Positions 34,156 through 43,787 of a stretch of DNA of 64,000 nt are shown here, in pieces; the stretch's first letter is position 1, and each line of letters opens with the position of its first letter. The position numbers and the translations under genes are program-made. Source of the DNA: Sphingomonas sp. IC081 (GTDB taxonomy: Bacteria; Pseudomonadota; Alphaproteobacteria; Sphingomonadales; Sphingomonadaceae); the NCBI RefSeq assembly GCF_006874585.1, contig NZ_CP029761.1:3421001-3485000 (forward strand), written 5' to 3'. Under the pieces are notes generated by a model. The model had not been told where the DNA came from, did no database searches, and saw only the letters and a list, made by a program, of their open reading frames with translations.

Positions 34156-34161
34156 ATTATA
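34156..34161 (-). promoter_or_regulatory. -10 element, probable pyrD promoter
   Basis: Perfect TATAAT on the minus strand, about 107 bp before the chosen pyrD start. No clear -35 lies at 17 bp. Confidence 0.4.
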
Positions 34162-34248
34162 CAATAAATCGGCGGTGCCCTTGCATACAGGGGAGATGCG
34201 ACCCGAAGGGCTCGTAGCGGGATGCGCACGAGTTCTTTATTACCTAAG

Positions 34249-34283
34249 GGCGGTTTCCGGCTAGCTGGAAACCGCCTTTTTTT
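34249..34283 (+). terminator. strong intrinsic terminator without an assigned gene
   Basis: Perfect 10-bp stem GGCGGTTTCC / GGAAACCGCC (34249-34258, 34267-34276), 8-base loop, then seven T (34277-34283). It is oriented for rightward transcripts only, and no rightward gene lies upstream. It ends either a small RNA from 34050-34248 or a leader ahead of the suf regulator. Confidence 0.85.
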
Positions 34284-34368
34284 CGGCCTTTCGCGAAAGA
34301 CTTACCGAGGAACAGTGGTATTTTCGCAACAATGCGCGTGCGAATGTCCATTGAATCCCGGGGGTTCC

Positions 34369-34381
34369 TGCACTAGGTGCA
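34369..34381. promoter_or_regulatory. palindrome upstream of the suf operon
   Basis: TGCAC-TAG-GTGCA, a perfect 5-bp inverted repeat centred 59 bp before the Rrf2 start. The placement suits an operator for the Rrf2-family protein. Confidence 0.35.
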
Positions 34382-34433
34382 AATCGGAAGAAATCGATCC
34401 ACTTTGCCCGCGGGTCCCGAAAGCTCCGAATCG

Positions 34434-34895
34434 ATGCGTTTATCGAGCATGGCGGATTATGCCGTCGTCATCATGTCTGCTGCCGCCCGGCATTGCGGCG
34501 GGTGTCCGCTCGTCGCGGGCGATTCGAAGCATGGGCGAGTCTCGGCCGCGCAGCTGGCCGAGGAAACCCGGCTTCCCGCACCCACCGTGCAGAAGCTGGT
34601 GAGCAAGCTGACCGCAGCGGGCCTGCTGATCTCGTCGCGCGGGGTGGGTGGCGGCCTCAAGCTGGCCCGCTCGCCCGAGTCGATTTCGGTTGCGGATATC
34701 GTCGAGGCAGTCGAAGGGCCCATCGCGCTCACGGCCTGCCTCGAAAAGGGCAAGCCCGGCGGGAATTCCGCCGAGCAGCCGGATTGCCAGATCGAGGGTG
34801 GCTGCCATGTGCGCCCGCATTGGCCGCAAGTGAATGCGGCGCTGCGCGGTGCCCTGGCGCAAGTGGCCCTGACCCAGCTCGTCGAGGAAGTTTGA
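34434..34895 (+). CDS. Rrf2-family SUF operon regulator (IscR/SufR-like)
   Basis: A 153-residue winged-helix regulator that starts the suf operon. MRLSSMADYAVVIMSAAA is the Rrf2 N-terminus, and LAEETRLPAPTVQKLVSKLTAAGLL is the recognition helix region. Three cysteines (ALTACLEKG, PDCQIEGGC, about 97-121) match the Fe-S ligand region of IscR, though the first spacing is longer; N-terminal HCGGC is an extra pair. It probably senses Fe-S status and autoregulates. Its stop touches the sufB start (TGA-ATG, no gap). Confidence 0.9.
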   Translation: MRLSSMADYAVVIMSAAARHCGGCPLVAGDSKHGRVSAAQLAEETRLPAPTVQKLVSKLTAAGLLISSRGVGGGLKLARSPESISVADIVEAVEGPIALTACLEKGKPGGNSAEQPDCQIEGGCHVRPHWPQVNAALRGALAQVALTQLVEEV

Positions 34896-36404
<1,509 letters not shown>

Positions 36405-36512
36405 CTTCCCCCATTCCCGCTCCCCTCTCCCCTGTGAGTGCGGCGGCCAAGGCCAGTTGGCCGCTGGATCGCGCCCATGGGAACAAAGACCAAAGACACG
36501 AAGGACCAATCC

Positions 36513-37007
36513 ATGACCGCCGCCCGTAAGACCCTCGGCATCAGCAAGGACGCCGCGCCGAAGGCGGACGCCAAGGCCAGTTTCAACGTCACCGGCGCGC
36601 GCCTCGAAACGCTGAAAGAGCGGGCCAAGGAAATGCGCCGCAACCCCAGCGAGGCGCAGAAGGCGCTCTGGGCGGAACTGTCCGGTTCGAAGCTGGGCGG
36701 CGTGAAGTTCACCCGCCAGTCGGTGGTCGGCTCGACCATCGTCGATTTCGCCTGCCCCTCGCGCTGGATCGTCGTGCAGCTCAGCCCCGAGGATTCGAAC
36801 CCCGACGTCAACGAGCTGCAGGACCGCAAGCTGATCGAAGTGGGCATCCGCGTGCTGCGCTTCTCCGAGGACGAAGTGCTGGACCGCATCGAGGGGGTCG
36901 TGCGCGAGATCACCACCGAACTCAACGTGCCGTTCGACAAGCGCTCCGCGCGCCGGAAGGCCGGGACCACTGCCGCCCCCCGTTTCGACGAGGGAGCCGA
37001 AGGATGA
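36513..37007 (+). CDS. DUF559-like protein with degenerate nuclease site, in suf operon
   Basis: A 164-residue protein. Residues about 30-150 match the DUF559/very-short-patch-repair-like PD-(D/E)xK fold: RAKEMRRNPSEAQKALWAEL, LGGVKFTRQSVVG, IVDFACPSRW, IEVGIRVLRFSEDEVLDRI. The usual catalytic VELDG-x-H segment here reads VVQLSPEDSN, so the Glu, Asp and His are replaced, while the Asp of VDF remains. Enzymatic activity is therefore doubtful. It lies 108 bp after sufB, and its stop overlaps sufC (ATGA). A structural role in SUF assembly is possible. Confidence 0.82.
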   Translation: MTAARKTLGISKDAAPKADAKASFNVTGARLETLKERAKEMRRNPSEAQKALWAELSGSKLGGVKFTRQSVVGSTIVDFACPSRWIVVQLSPEDSNPDVNELQDRKLIEVGIRVLRFSEDEVLDRIEGVVREITTELNVPFDKRSARRKAGTTAAPRFDEGAEG

Positions 37008-37753
37008 CCATGCTCAAGATCGATAACCTTCAGGCCAATGTTGCCGAAAAGCCTATCCTCAAGGGTCTCTCGCTGACGATCAATCCGGGCGAGATTCACG
37101 CAATCATGGGGCCGAACGGCGCCGGCAAGTCGACGCTGGGCTACACGCTGGGCGGCCGTCCCGGCTATGACGTGACCGGCGGTTCGGTGGATTTCCTCGG
37201 TCAGGACCTGCTCGAACTGGAACCGCATGAGCGCGCCGCCGCCGGCCTGTTCCTCGGCTTCCAGTACCCGGTCGAGATTCCCGGCGTCTCCTTTGTCCAG
37301 TTCCTGCGCGAAGCGGCCAATGCCCAGCGCAAGGGCCGCGGCGAGGAACCGCTTTCGGGCGGCGAATTCCTGAAGCTCGCCCGCGAAAAGGCGGGCCTGG
37401 TGCGCATGGACATGGACATGCTGAAGCGCCCGGTGAACGTCGGCTTCTCCGGCGGCGAGAAGAAGCGCGCCGAGATGGTGCAGATGGGCATCCTCGATCC
37501 CAAGCTGGCGATTCTCGACGAGACCGACTCCGGCCTCGACATCGACGCGCTGCGCATCTGCGGCGAGGGCATCAACGCGATCATGCGCAGCGCGGACAAG
37601 GCGGTGCTGCTGATCACCCACTACCAGCGCCTGCTGGACTATGTGAAGCCGGACTTCGTGCACGTCCTGGCCGCCGGCCGGATCGTCAAGTCGGGCGGCC
37701 CCGAACTCGCGCTCCAGCTGGAGGAAGAGGGCTACGAGGCCGTCGTCGCATGA
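37004..37753 (+). CDS. sufC: Fe-S assembly ATPase SufC
   Basis: ABC-type ATPase driving SufBCD. The 249-residue protein has Walker A GPNGAGKST, Q-loop FLGFQYPVEIPGVS, signature SGGEKKRAE, Walker B LAILDETDSGLD and switch LLITHYQRLL. ATG 37004 overlaps the DUF559-like stop, although MLKIDNL at 37010 is also a possible start. It is followed by a coupled small gene. Confidence 0.96.
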   Translation: MTMLKIDNLQANVAEKPILKGLSLTINPGEIHAIMGPNGAGKSTLGYTLGGRPGYDVTGGSVDFLGQDLLELEPHERAAAGLFLGFQYPVEIPGVSFVQFLREAANAQRKGRGEEPLSGGEFLKLAREKAGLVRMDMDMLKRPVNVGFSGGEKKRAEMVQMGILDPKLAILDETDSGLDIDALRICGEGINAIMRSADKAVLLITHYQRLLDYVKPDFVHVLAAGRIVKSGGPELALQLEEEGYEAVVA

Positions 37754-37953
37754 CCATGGTCTACCTCCTCTGGCACGACAACGATCCGGCGATGGAAGAG
37801 GGCGAACTGGTGGGCGTCTATGGCTCGCAGGCGGAAGCCGCCTCGGCCATCGCCCGTTCGGCCCGCCATCCGCAGGGTTTCTCGATCGACGCCCATGTGC
37901 TGAGCGGCCGCGCCGCCGCCGTCGCCTTTGCCGGGAGCGCGGCCAATGACTGA
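37750..37953 (+). CDS. small protein between sufC and sufD, unknown function
   Basis: A 67-residue soluble protein. The layout VYLLWHDNDP...ELVGVYGSQAEAASAIARS...GFSIDAHVLSG is that of small alpha/beta DUF-type proteins (short YxLL start, then a helix and a strand). ATG overlaps the sufC stop, and its own end overlaps the sufD start by 8 bp, so it is a real suf-operon member. Role unknown. Confidence 0.7.
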   Translation: MTMVYLLWHDNDPAMEEGELVGVYGSQAEAASAIARSARHPQGFSIDAHVLSGRAAAVAFAGSAAND

Positions 37954-38695
37954 CGCCCTGACGCTGCCCACCCGCAAGGACGAGGACTTCCGCTACTCCG
38001 ACCTCACCGCGCTGGCGGGCCTCTGGCCGATCGAGCGCGAAGAGATCGTGGTGCCGGCGGATGCCGAGCAATCGCTGCAGATCGTCGAGGACGGCGCTGC
38101 CGCCGTCGCCCGCCATCTGGTGATTTCGCTGGGCGCCCGCGCGAAGTTCGACCTTCGCGTGCTGGCCGCAGGGCCGGCCTATGGCCGCGTGGCGGTGGAT
38201 GTGCGGCTGGCCGAAGGCGCCGACTTCACGCTGGGCGCGGCGCAGCTCGCGACCGGCAGCGAGACGCTGGAAGTGGTGACCAAGGTGGTCCACGCCGGGA
38301 AGGACGCGACCTCCAGCCAGATCGTGCGCACGGTGCTGGCCGGCCATGCGGTCGGCTCCTACCTCGGCTGCATCGGCGTCGAGCGCGGCGCGGACGGCAC
38401 CGATGCCGAACAGTCGGTCCGCGCCATGCTGCTGGACCGCACGGCGACCGCCAATGCCCGGCCGGAGCTGGAAATCTACGCCGATGACGTCAAGGCGGCA
38501 CACGGCTGCGCGGTCGGCGAACTCGACGCCAATGGCCTGTTCTACCTGATGAGCCGCGGCCTCACCCCGCCCGAGGCCAAGCGCCTGATGCTGCAGGCCT
38601 TCGTCGCCGAAGCCTTCACCGGCGCGCCGGACGAAGACGCGCTGAACGCGGCCGCGATTGCCCGTCTGGAGACGTTGGTGAGGGCTGGCCTGTGA
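37946..38695 (+). CDS. sufD: Fe-S cluster assembly protein SufD
   Basis: Partner of SufB in the SufBC2D scaffold. At 249 residues it is shorter than enterobacterial SufD (about 420) but normal for alphaproteobacterial short forms. It has LPTRKDEDFRYSDLTAL, the C-terminal AHGCAVGELDANGLFYLMSRGL motif and the helix PPEAKRLMLQAFVAEAF. The stop overlaps the sufS GTG (GTGA). Confidence 0.93.
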   Translation: MTDALTLPTRKDEDFRYSDLTALAGLWPIEREEIVVPADAEQSLQIVEDGAAAVARHLVISLGARAKFDLRVLAAGPAYGRVAVDVRLAEGADFTLGAAQLATGSETLEVVTKVVHAGKDATSSQIVRTVLAGHAVGSYLGCIGVERGADGTDAEQSVRAMLLDRTATANARPELEIYADDVKAAHGCAVGELDANGLFYLMSRGLTPPEAKRLMLQAFVAEAFTGAPDEDALNAAAIARLETLVRAGL

Positions 38696-39891
38696 CCACT
38701 GGCACGCTCGTCCTCAAGGACCAGTTCCCCGGGCTTGCCTGCAACTGGCACTACCTCGACACCGGCGCCACCGCGCAGAAGCCGCAGGCGGTGATCGACG
38801 CCACCCTGAATGCGCTGGGCCGCGACTATGCGACCGTGCATCGCGGCGTCTATGCCCGCTCTGCCGAGATGACGCTGGCCTTCGAGGCGGCGCGCCGCAA
38901 GGTCGCCGCGTTCCTCGGCGGACATGAGGACGAGGTGGTCTTCACCCGCGGCGCGACCGAGGCGATCAACCTCGTCGCGCAGACCTGGGGCGTGCAGAAC
39001 CTCAAGGCGGGCGACCGAATCCTGCTTTCGGTGCTGGAGCATCACTCCAACATCGTGCCCTGGCAGCTCTTGCGGGACCGTACCGGCGTCGAGATCGACG
39101 TCTGCCCGCTGACCGAGGACGGCCGGATCGACCTCGATGCGGCCGAGCGCATGCTCACCCCCGCGCACAAGCTGGTGGCCTTTGCGCATGTTTCCAACGT
39201 GCTCGGCTCAGTGCTCCACGTGGAACATGCGGCCAGGCTGGCCCATGCCGTTGGCGCAAAACTGCTGATCGACGGCTGCCAGGCGGCGCCGCGCATCGCC
39301 CTCGACGTGGCGGCGATGCAATGCGATTTCTACGTCTTTTCCGCGCACAAGCTCTACGGACCCACCGGGATCGGCGCGCTCTGGGCCAGGAAGGACCTGC
39401 TCGATGCGATGCCGCCCTGGCAGGGCGGCGGGTCGATGATCGACCGCGTCACCTTCGGGAAGACCACCTACGCCCCGGCGCCGCAGCGCTTCGAGGCGGG
39501 CACGCCGATGATCGTCGAGGCGCTTGGCCTTGCCGCCGCCATCGACTGGCTGACCGCGCAGGGCCTCGACCGCGCCGAGCGCCACGAACGCGATCTGGCC
39601 GCGCACCTGCGCGCCGAACTGGGCAAGCGCAACGACATTACCCTGTTCGGCCCGGCGGATTCGGTCGGCATCGTCTCTTTCGCCATGGACGGGGTGCATC
39701 CGCACGACCTCGGCACCATATTGGATGAAGAGGGCGTTGCGATCCGTGCCGGCCACCACTGTGCACAGCCGCTGATGGACCACCTTGGCGTTCCCGCCAC
39801 GGCCCGCGCCAGCTTCGGCATCTACAGCGACGACAGCGACATCGAGGCGCTCATGAAGGGTATCGAGCGCACCCGGAGAATTTTTGGATGA
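38692..39891 (+). CDS. sufS: cysteine desulfurase SufS
   Basis: PLP enzyme releasing sulfur from cysteine. The 399-residue group II desulfurase has LDTGATAQKP, TRGATEAINLVAQ, EHHSNIVPW, the PLP lysine in SAHKLYGPTG and the catalytic cysteine in RAGHHCAQPLM. It starts with GTG at 38692. SufE, the usual sulfur acceptor, is not in the operon. Confidence 0.96.
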   Translation: MTTGTLVLKDQFPGLACNWHYLDTGATAQKPQAVIDATLNALGRDYATVHRGVYARSAEMTLAFEAARRKVAAFLGGHEDEVVFTRGATEAINLVAQTWGVQNLKAGDRILLSVLEHHSNIVPWQLLRDRTGVEIDVCPLTEDGRIDLDAAERMLTPAHKLVAFAHVSNVLGSVLHVEHAARLAHAVGAKLLIDGCQAAPRIALDVAAMQCDFYVFSAHKLYGPTGIGALWARKDLLDAMPPWQGGGSMIDRVTFGKTTYAPAPQRFEAGTPMIVEALGLAAAIDWLTAQGLDRAERHERDLAAHLRAELGKRNDITLFGPADSVGIVSFAMDGVHPHDLGTILDEEGVAIRAGHHCAQPLMDHLGVPATARASFGIYSDDSDIEALMKGIERTRRIFG

Positions 39892-40358
39892 GTGACGAGA
39901 AGCCCACATTCACCGTCGAGGAAGTCGATTCGGTTGCCCCCGCGCCCCGCGCGCGGGTCGAGGACGTGCCTGTCCCCCCGGCCGAGCGCAAGCGCGACTA
40001 TCTGGACGGATTCCTGGCCGAAAAGCCGCAGGGGATCGACCCCGGCCAGCCCGGCGGATCGATCTACGACGGCGTGATCGACGCGCTGAAGGAAATCTTC
40101 GACCCCGAGATTCCGGTGAACATCTACGACCTCGGCCTGATCTACGGCGTCGAAGTCTCGCCCGAGGCTTCGGTCGCGGTGACGATGACGCTGACCACGC
40201 CGCATTGCCCGGTGGCCGAATCGATGCCCGGCGAAGTCGAGATGCGTGTCTCGGCCGTGCCCGGCGTGCGCGATGCCGAAGTCCATCTCGTCTGGGATCC
40301 GCCATGGGACATGGCCAAGATGTCCGACGAGGCGAAGCTCGAACTGGGCATGCTCTGA
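39888..40358 (+). CDS. sufT: SUF-associated MIP18/DUF59 protein SufT
   Basis: A 156-residue Fe-S maturation factor. A disordered N-terminal part (about 1-55) precedes the DUF59 domain with DPEIPVNIYDLGLIYGVEV, TLTTPHCPVAESMP, and VHLVWDPPWDMAKM. The conserved Cys in TPHCP is present. ATGA overlap with sufS. SufT is tied to Fe-S maturation under high demand in other bacteria. Confidence 0.92.
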   Translation: MSDEKPTFTVEEVDSVAPAPRARVEDVPVPPAERKRDYLDGFLAEKPQGIDPGQPGGSIYDGVIDALKEIFDPEIPVNIYDLGLIYGVEVSPEASVAVTMTLTTPHCPVAESMPGEVEMRVSAVPGVRDAEVHLVWDPPWDMAKMSDEAKLELGML

Positions 40359-40867
40359 TGGCGACGCTTGCCCCTGCCATGACCGCCAAGATCGCTGTAC
40401 GCCTGGCCGACTATGCCGACGCGGCCGATGCCGCGCGCGTGGTCGCGCTGCTCGACAGCTATGCGCGCGATCCGATGGGTGGGGGCAAGCCGCTGTCGGA
40501 CGATGTGCGCGCGCGGCTGGTGAGCGGCCTTGCCGCGCACCCCGGCGCCTTCTCGCTGCTGGCCTTTGCCGGTGACGAGGCGCTCGGATTGGCCAACTGC
40601 ATCACCGGATTCTCGACGTTTGCCGCGCGCCCGCTGGTGAACATCCACGACATGGCCGTGCTGCCCGAGGCACGCGGCAAAGGCGTGGGCCGGGCGCTGA
40701 TGCTGGCGGTCGAGGCAGAGGCCCGCACGCGCGGCGCCTGCAAGATCACGCTCGAAGTGCTGAGCGGCAATAGCGCCGCCAAGGGCCTCTACGCCGCGCT
40801 CGGCTACGGCGACTATGCGCTGGACCCGCAAGCGGGCACCGCGCTGTTCTGGGAAAAGAAGCTATGA
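40358..40867 (+). CDS. GNAT-family N-acetyltransferase
   Basis: A 169-residue acetyltransferase with the GNAT fold. The acetyl-CoA loop reads VLPEARGKGVGRALM (about 105-120), and the C-terminal AKGLYAALGYG is typical. Its start overlaps the sufT stop by one base and its stop overlaps sufA, so it is inside the SUF operon. No known role there; substrate unknown. Confidence 0.85.
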   Translation: MATLAPAMTAKIAVRLADYADAADAARVVALLDSYARDPMGGGKPLSDDVRARLVSGLAAHPGAFSLLAFAGDEALGLANCITGFSTFAARPLVNIHDMAVLPEARGKGVGRALMLAVEAEARTRGACKITLEVLSGNSAAKGLYAALGYGDYALDPQAGTALFWEKKL

Positions 40868-41232
40868 CCACGACCACCGACACGAAGCCCGCACGCCAGC
40901 GTCCGGCGGCGGTCATCCTCACGCCCAATGCCGAGGCACGCATCGCCAAGCTGATGGGCGAGGCGCCCGAAGGCACCATCGGCGTGCGCCTCTCCACCCC
41001 GCGCCGGGGCTGTTCGGGGCTGGCCTATTCGGTCGACTACGTCAGCGAGGAAAAGGCCTTCGACGAGAAGATCGAGACTCCCGGCGGCCTGTTCTACATC
41101 GACGGCGCCTCGGTGCTCTATCTGATCGGCAGCACGATGGACTGGGTGGAAGACGACTTCACCGCCGGATTCGTGTTCGCCAACCCCAACGCCAAGGGTT
41201 CGTGCGGCTGCGGCGAGAGCTTCACCGTCTGA
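40864..41232 (+). CDS. sufA: A-type Fe-S carrier protein (SufA/IscA)
   Basis: A 122-residue A-type carrier. The cluster ligands are the Cys of GCSGLAY and the C-terminal CGCGESF pair. The N-terminal 16 residues are a polar extension. ATGA overlap with the GNAT gene. It is the last gene before a bidirectional terminator. A second A-type carrier (erpA) lies at 47.7 kb. Confidence 0.93.
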   Translation: MTTTTDTKPARQRPAAVILTPNAEARIAKLMGEAPEGTIGVRLSTPRRGCSGLAYSVDYVSEEKAFDEKIETPGGLFYIDGASVLYLIGSTMDWVEDDFTAGFVFANPNAKGSCGCGESFTV

Positions 41233-41263
41233 GTTTTTCCGAAACGGAACGGCTCGGCACAGA

Positions 41264-41298
41264 AAAGGGGCCGATCCCAAGGCGGGATCGGCCCCTTT
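41264..41298. terminator. bidirectional terminator, suf operon and fumarase
   Basis: Perfect 15-bp stem AAAGGGGCCGATCCC / GGGATCGGCCCCTTT (41264-41278, 41284-41298), loop AAGGC, with GCCGTTTTC beyond. Confidence 0.85.
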
Positions 41299-41322
41299 GC
41301 CGTTTTCAGGTCCTGCGAAGGA

Positions 41323-42846
41323 TCACGCCGGCAGCAGGTGCTCCTTGGCGATCTTTTCCTTCCACACCAGCGGGGCGAGCTGGTGGACGTTCTTGCCCTC
41401 GGAATCGACCGCCACGGTCACCGGCATGTCCTTGACGGTGAATTCGTAGATCGCCTCCATGCCGAGGTCCGCAAAACCGACGACCTTGGCTTCCTTGATC
41501 GCGCGGGCGACGAGGTAGGCGGCACCGCCCACGGCCATCAGATAGGCCGACTTGTGCTTGGCGATGGACTCGGTGGCGGCGGGACCGCGTTCCGACTTGC
41601 CGATGCTGGCGAGCAGGCCCTGGCCCAGCATCATGTCCATGAACTTGTCCATGCGCGTCGCGGTGGTCGGACCGGCGGGGCCGACAACTTCCTCGCGCAC
41701 CGGATCGACCGGGCCGACGTAGTAGATCACCCGGCCCTTGAACTCGACCGGCAGTTCCTCGCCCTTGGCGAGCATGTCGGCAATGCGCTTGTGCGCGGCG
41801 TCGCGGCCGGTCAGCATCTTGCCGTTGAGCAGCAGGCGGTCGCCCTGCTTCCAGCCCTGGACGATCTCGGGGGTGAGGGTGTCGAGGTCGACGCGCTTGG
41901 CGCCGGCATCGGGGGCCCATTCCACCTTCGGCCAGTCGTCGAGGTTCGGCGTTTCGAGGAAGCTCGGGCCCGAACCGTCGAGCGTGAAGTGCGCGTGGCG
42001 GGTGGCGGCGCAGTTGGGGATCATGGCCACGGGCTTGCCGGCCGCATGGCACGGCCAGTCCAGGATCTTGACGTCGAGGATGGTGGCCAGGCCGCCAAGG
42101 CCCTGCGCGCCGATGCCGAGCGCGTTGACCTTGTCGAAGATCTCGATGCGCAGCGCCTCGATATCGTTCTGGGGGCCGCGTGCCTTAAGCTGGGCCATGT
42201 CGATCGGCTCCATCAGGCTCTGCTTGGCGAGCTTGACGCAGTGCTCGGCGGTGCCGCCGATGCCGATGCCCAGCATGCCCGGCGGGCACCAGCCGGCACC
42301 CATCTGGGGCAGCATCTCGATCACCCAGTCGACGATGGAATCGCTGGGATTCATCATCTTGAACTTCGACTTGTTTTCCGAGCCGCCGCCCTTGGCGGCA
42401 ACGTCCACCGAGACCTTGGAGCCCGGGACCATGCTGACCGAAAGCACCGAAGGCGTATTGTCCTTGGTGTTGCGGCGGGTGAAGGCGGGGTCCGCCAAGA
42501 CCGAGGCGCGCAGCTTGTTCTCGGCGTTGTTGTAGGCGCGGCGCACGCCTTCATCGACCACTTCCTGCAGCGACTTCTCGGATTCGAGGCGGCAGTTCTG
42601 GCCCCATTCGATGAAGACGTTGACGATGCCGGTATCCTGGCAGATCGGCCGGTGGCCTTCCGCGCACATGCGGCTGTTGGTCAGGATCTGGGCGATGGCA
42701 TCCTTGGCGGCGGGGCCTTGCTCCGCCTCGTAGGCGTCGCCCAGCGCGCGGATGTAGTCCATCGGGTGGAAGTAGCTGATGTACTGGAGGGCGTCGGCAA
42801 CACTCTCGATGAGGTCGTCTTCGCGGATCGTCACCATTTCGGTCAT
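41323..42846 (-). CDS. fumarate hydratase, class I
   Basis: Oxygen-sensitive [4Fe-4S] fumarase: fumarate + water to malate in the TCA cycle. The 507-residue single chain joins the alpha (about 1-300) and beta (about 330-505) domains. Conserved pieces are ICQDTGIVNVFIEWG with one cluster Cys, GAGWCPPGMLGIGIGGTAEHCVKLAK and the beta-domain GPTTATRMD. Three cysteines expected for the cluster are visible. ATG 42846 has no better in-frame alternative. It is convergent with the suf operon, whose products could mature it. Confidence 0.94.
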   Translation of the reverse strand: MTEMVTIREDDLIESVADALQYISYFHPMDYIRALGDAYEAEQGPAAKDAIAQILTNSRMCAEGHRPICQDTGIVNVFIEWGQNCRLESEKSLQEVVDEGVRRAYNNAENKLRASVLADPAFTRRNTKDNTPSVLSVSMVPGSKVSVDVAAKGGGSENKSKFKMMNPSDSIVDWVIEMLPQMGAGWCPPGMLGIGIGGTAEHCVKLAKQSLMEPIDMAQLKARGPQNDIEALRIEIFDKVNALGIGAQGLGGLATILDVKILDWPCHAAGKPVAMIPNCAATRHAHFTLDGSGPSFLETPNLDDWPKVEWAPDAGAKRVDLDTLTPEIVQGWKQGDRLLLNGKMLTGRDAAHKRIADMLAKGEELPVEFKGRVIYYVGPVDPVREEVVGPAGPTTATRMDKFMDMMLGQGLLASIGKSERGPAATESIAKHKSAYLMAVGGAAYLVARAIKEAKVVGFADLGMEAIYEFTVKDMPVTVAVDSEGKNVHQLAPLVWKEKIAKEHLLPA

Positions 42847-43191
42847 GGAAAGAGTGCTCCCGGTTTCCTGTCGGTTCACGTGATTTTGCGGGCTCCTTGA
42901 GCCTCTTTGAAAATACGCGCAAGCGCGCAATTTAAGCGGCATGGGCTTACGGCCCGTTCGCATGCCAAGGAAGCGCATTTTCGGCGCCTTTCACGTCAAA
43001 ATTCGCAAGTGCCCTTTGCAAGTACCTGTGCCATCGTCCAAACGTCGCGATAGATCGACCAAGGACTTGCAAATGGCTTGGCCTCATTCGCGGCTTGGCC
43101 TAGTAAGGCCGCCATCACGTCCGTCTTTGCGGGGGCTGGAGGCGCATATCGCCCCGGACCTGCTCGCAACAGCATGAGGAATGGGACCCAA

Positions 43192-43785
43192 ATGACCTTG
43201 ACCGAGGATCGGTCCGCCAGCGCGGTTGCCCGCCAGGCCATGATCGTCAGCCAGCTGCGCACCAGCGGCGTCAACGAGCACTGGGTGCTCGAAGCCATGG
43301 CCGGCGTTGCCCGTGAGGACTTTGTCCCCGCCGGCATGCGCGATGCCGCCTATATCGACCGCGCGATCACGCTCGAAAACGGCCGCCAGCTCGCCGCCCC
43401 GCTGTTCTACGGCCGCCTGCTGGCCGAAGCCGCCCCGACCCGGGACGACAAGGTCCTGCTGGTGGGTGAGGCCGAGGGTTACCTCGCCGCCCTGCTGCGC
43501 CCGCTGGTCGGCACGCTCGACGTGGTCGCCCCGGCTGCCGCCAAGGACGTGACCAGCACCGGCCACACCCTGCTGGTGGTCGACGGCGCCGCCGAGGAAC
43601 TGCCCGAAGCGCTGACCGCCTCGCTCGCCGAAGGTGGCCGCGTGGTCACCGGCCTTGTCGTGCGCAAGGTTCCGCGCCTTGCCACCGGCACCAAGACCGG
43701 CGGCACGCTGGCGCTGCTGCCGCTGGCCGAAATGGGAATTCCGGTACTGCCGGAGCTTGCCGCTCCCAAACGCTGGAACTTCTGA
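43192..43785 (+). CDS. PCMT-like protein with degenerate SAM motif
   Basis: A 197-residue homolog of protein-L-isoaspartate O-methyltransferase, from the N-terminal pattern ARQAMIVSQLRTSGVNEHWVLEAM, VAREDFVPAGMRDAAYID and ENGRQLAAPLFYGRLLAEA. The SAM-binding glycine motif, normally VLEIGTGSGYQ, here reads VLLVGEAEGYLAALL, and the rest is shortened, so methyltransferase activity is uncertain. ATG 43192 is chosen for its GGAATGGGA; 43174 is possible. It ends 2 bp before tolC, so the pair is an operon. Confidence 0.75.
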   Translation: MTLTEDRSASAVARQAMIVSQLRTSGVNEHWVLEAMAGVAREDFVPAGMRDAAYIDRAITLENGRQLAAPLFYGRLLAEAAPTRDDKVLLVGEAEGYLAALLRPLVGTLDVVAPAAAKDVTSTGHTLLVVDGAAEELPEALTASLAEGGRVVTGLVVRKVPRLATGTKTGGTLALLPLAEMGIPVLPELAAPKRWNF

Positions 43786-43787
43786 GC

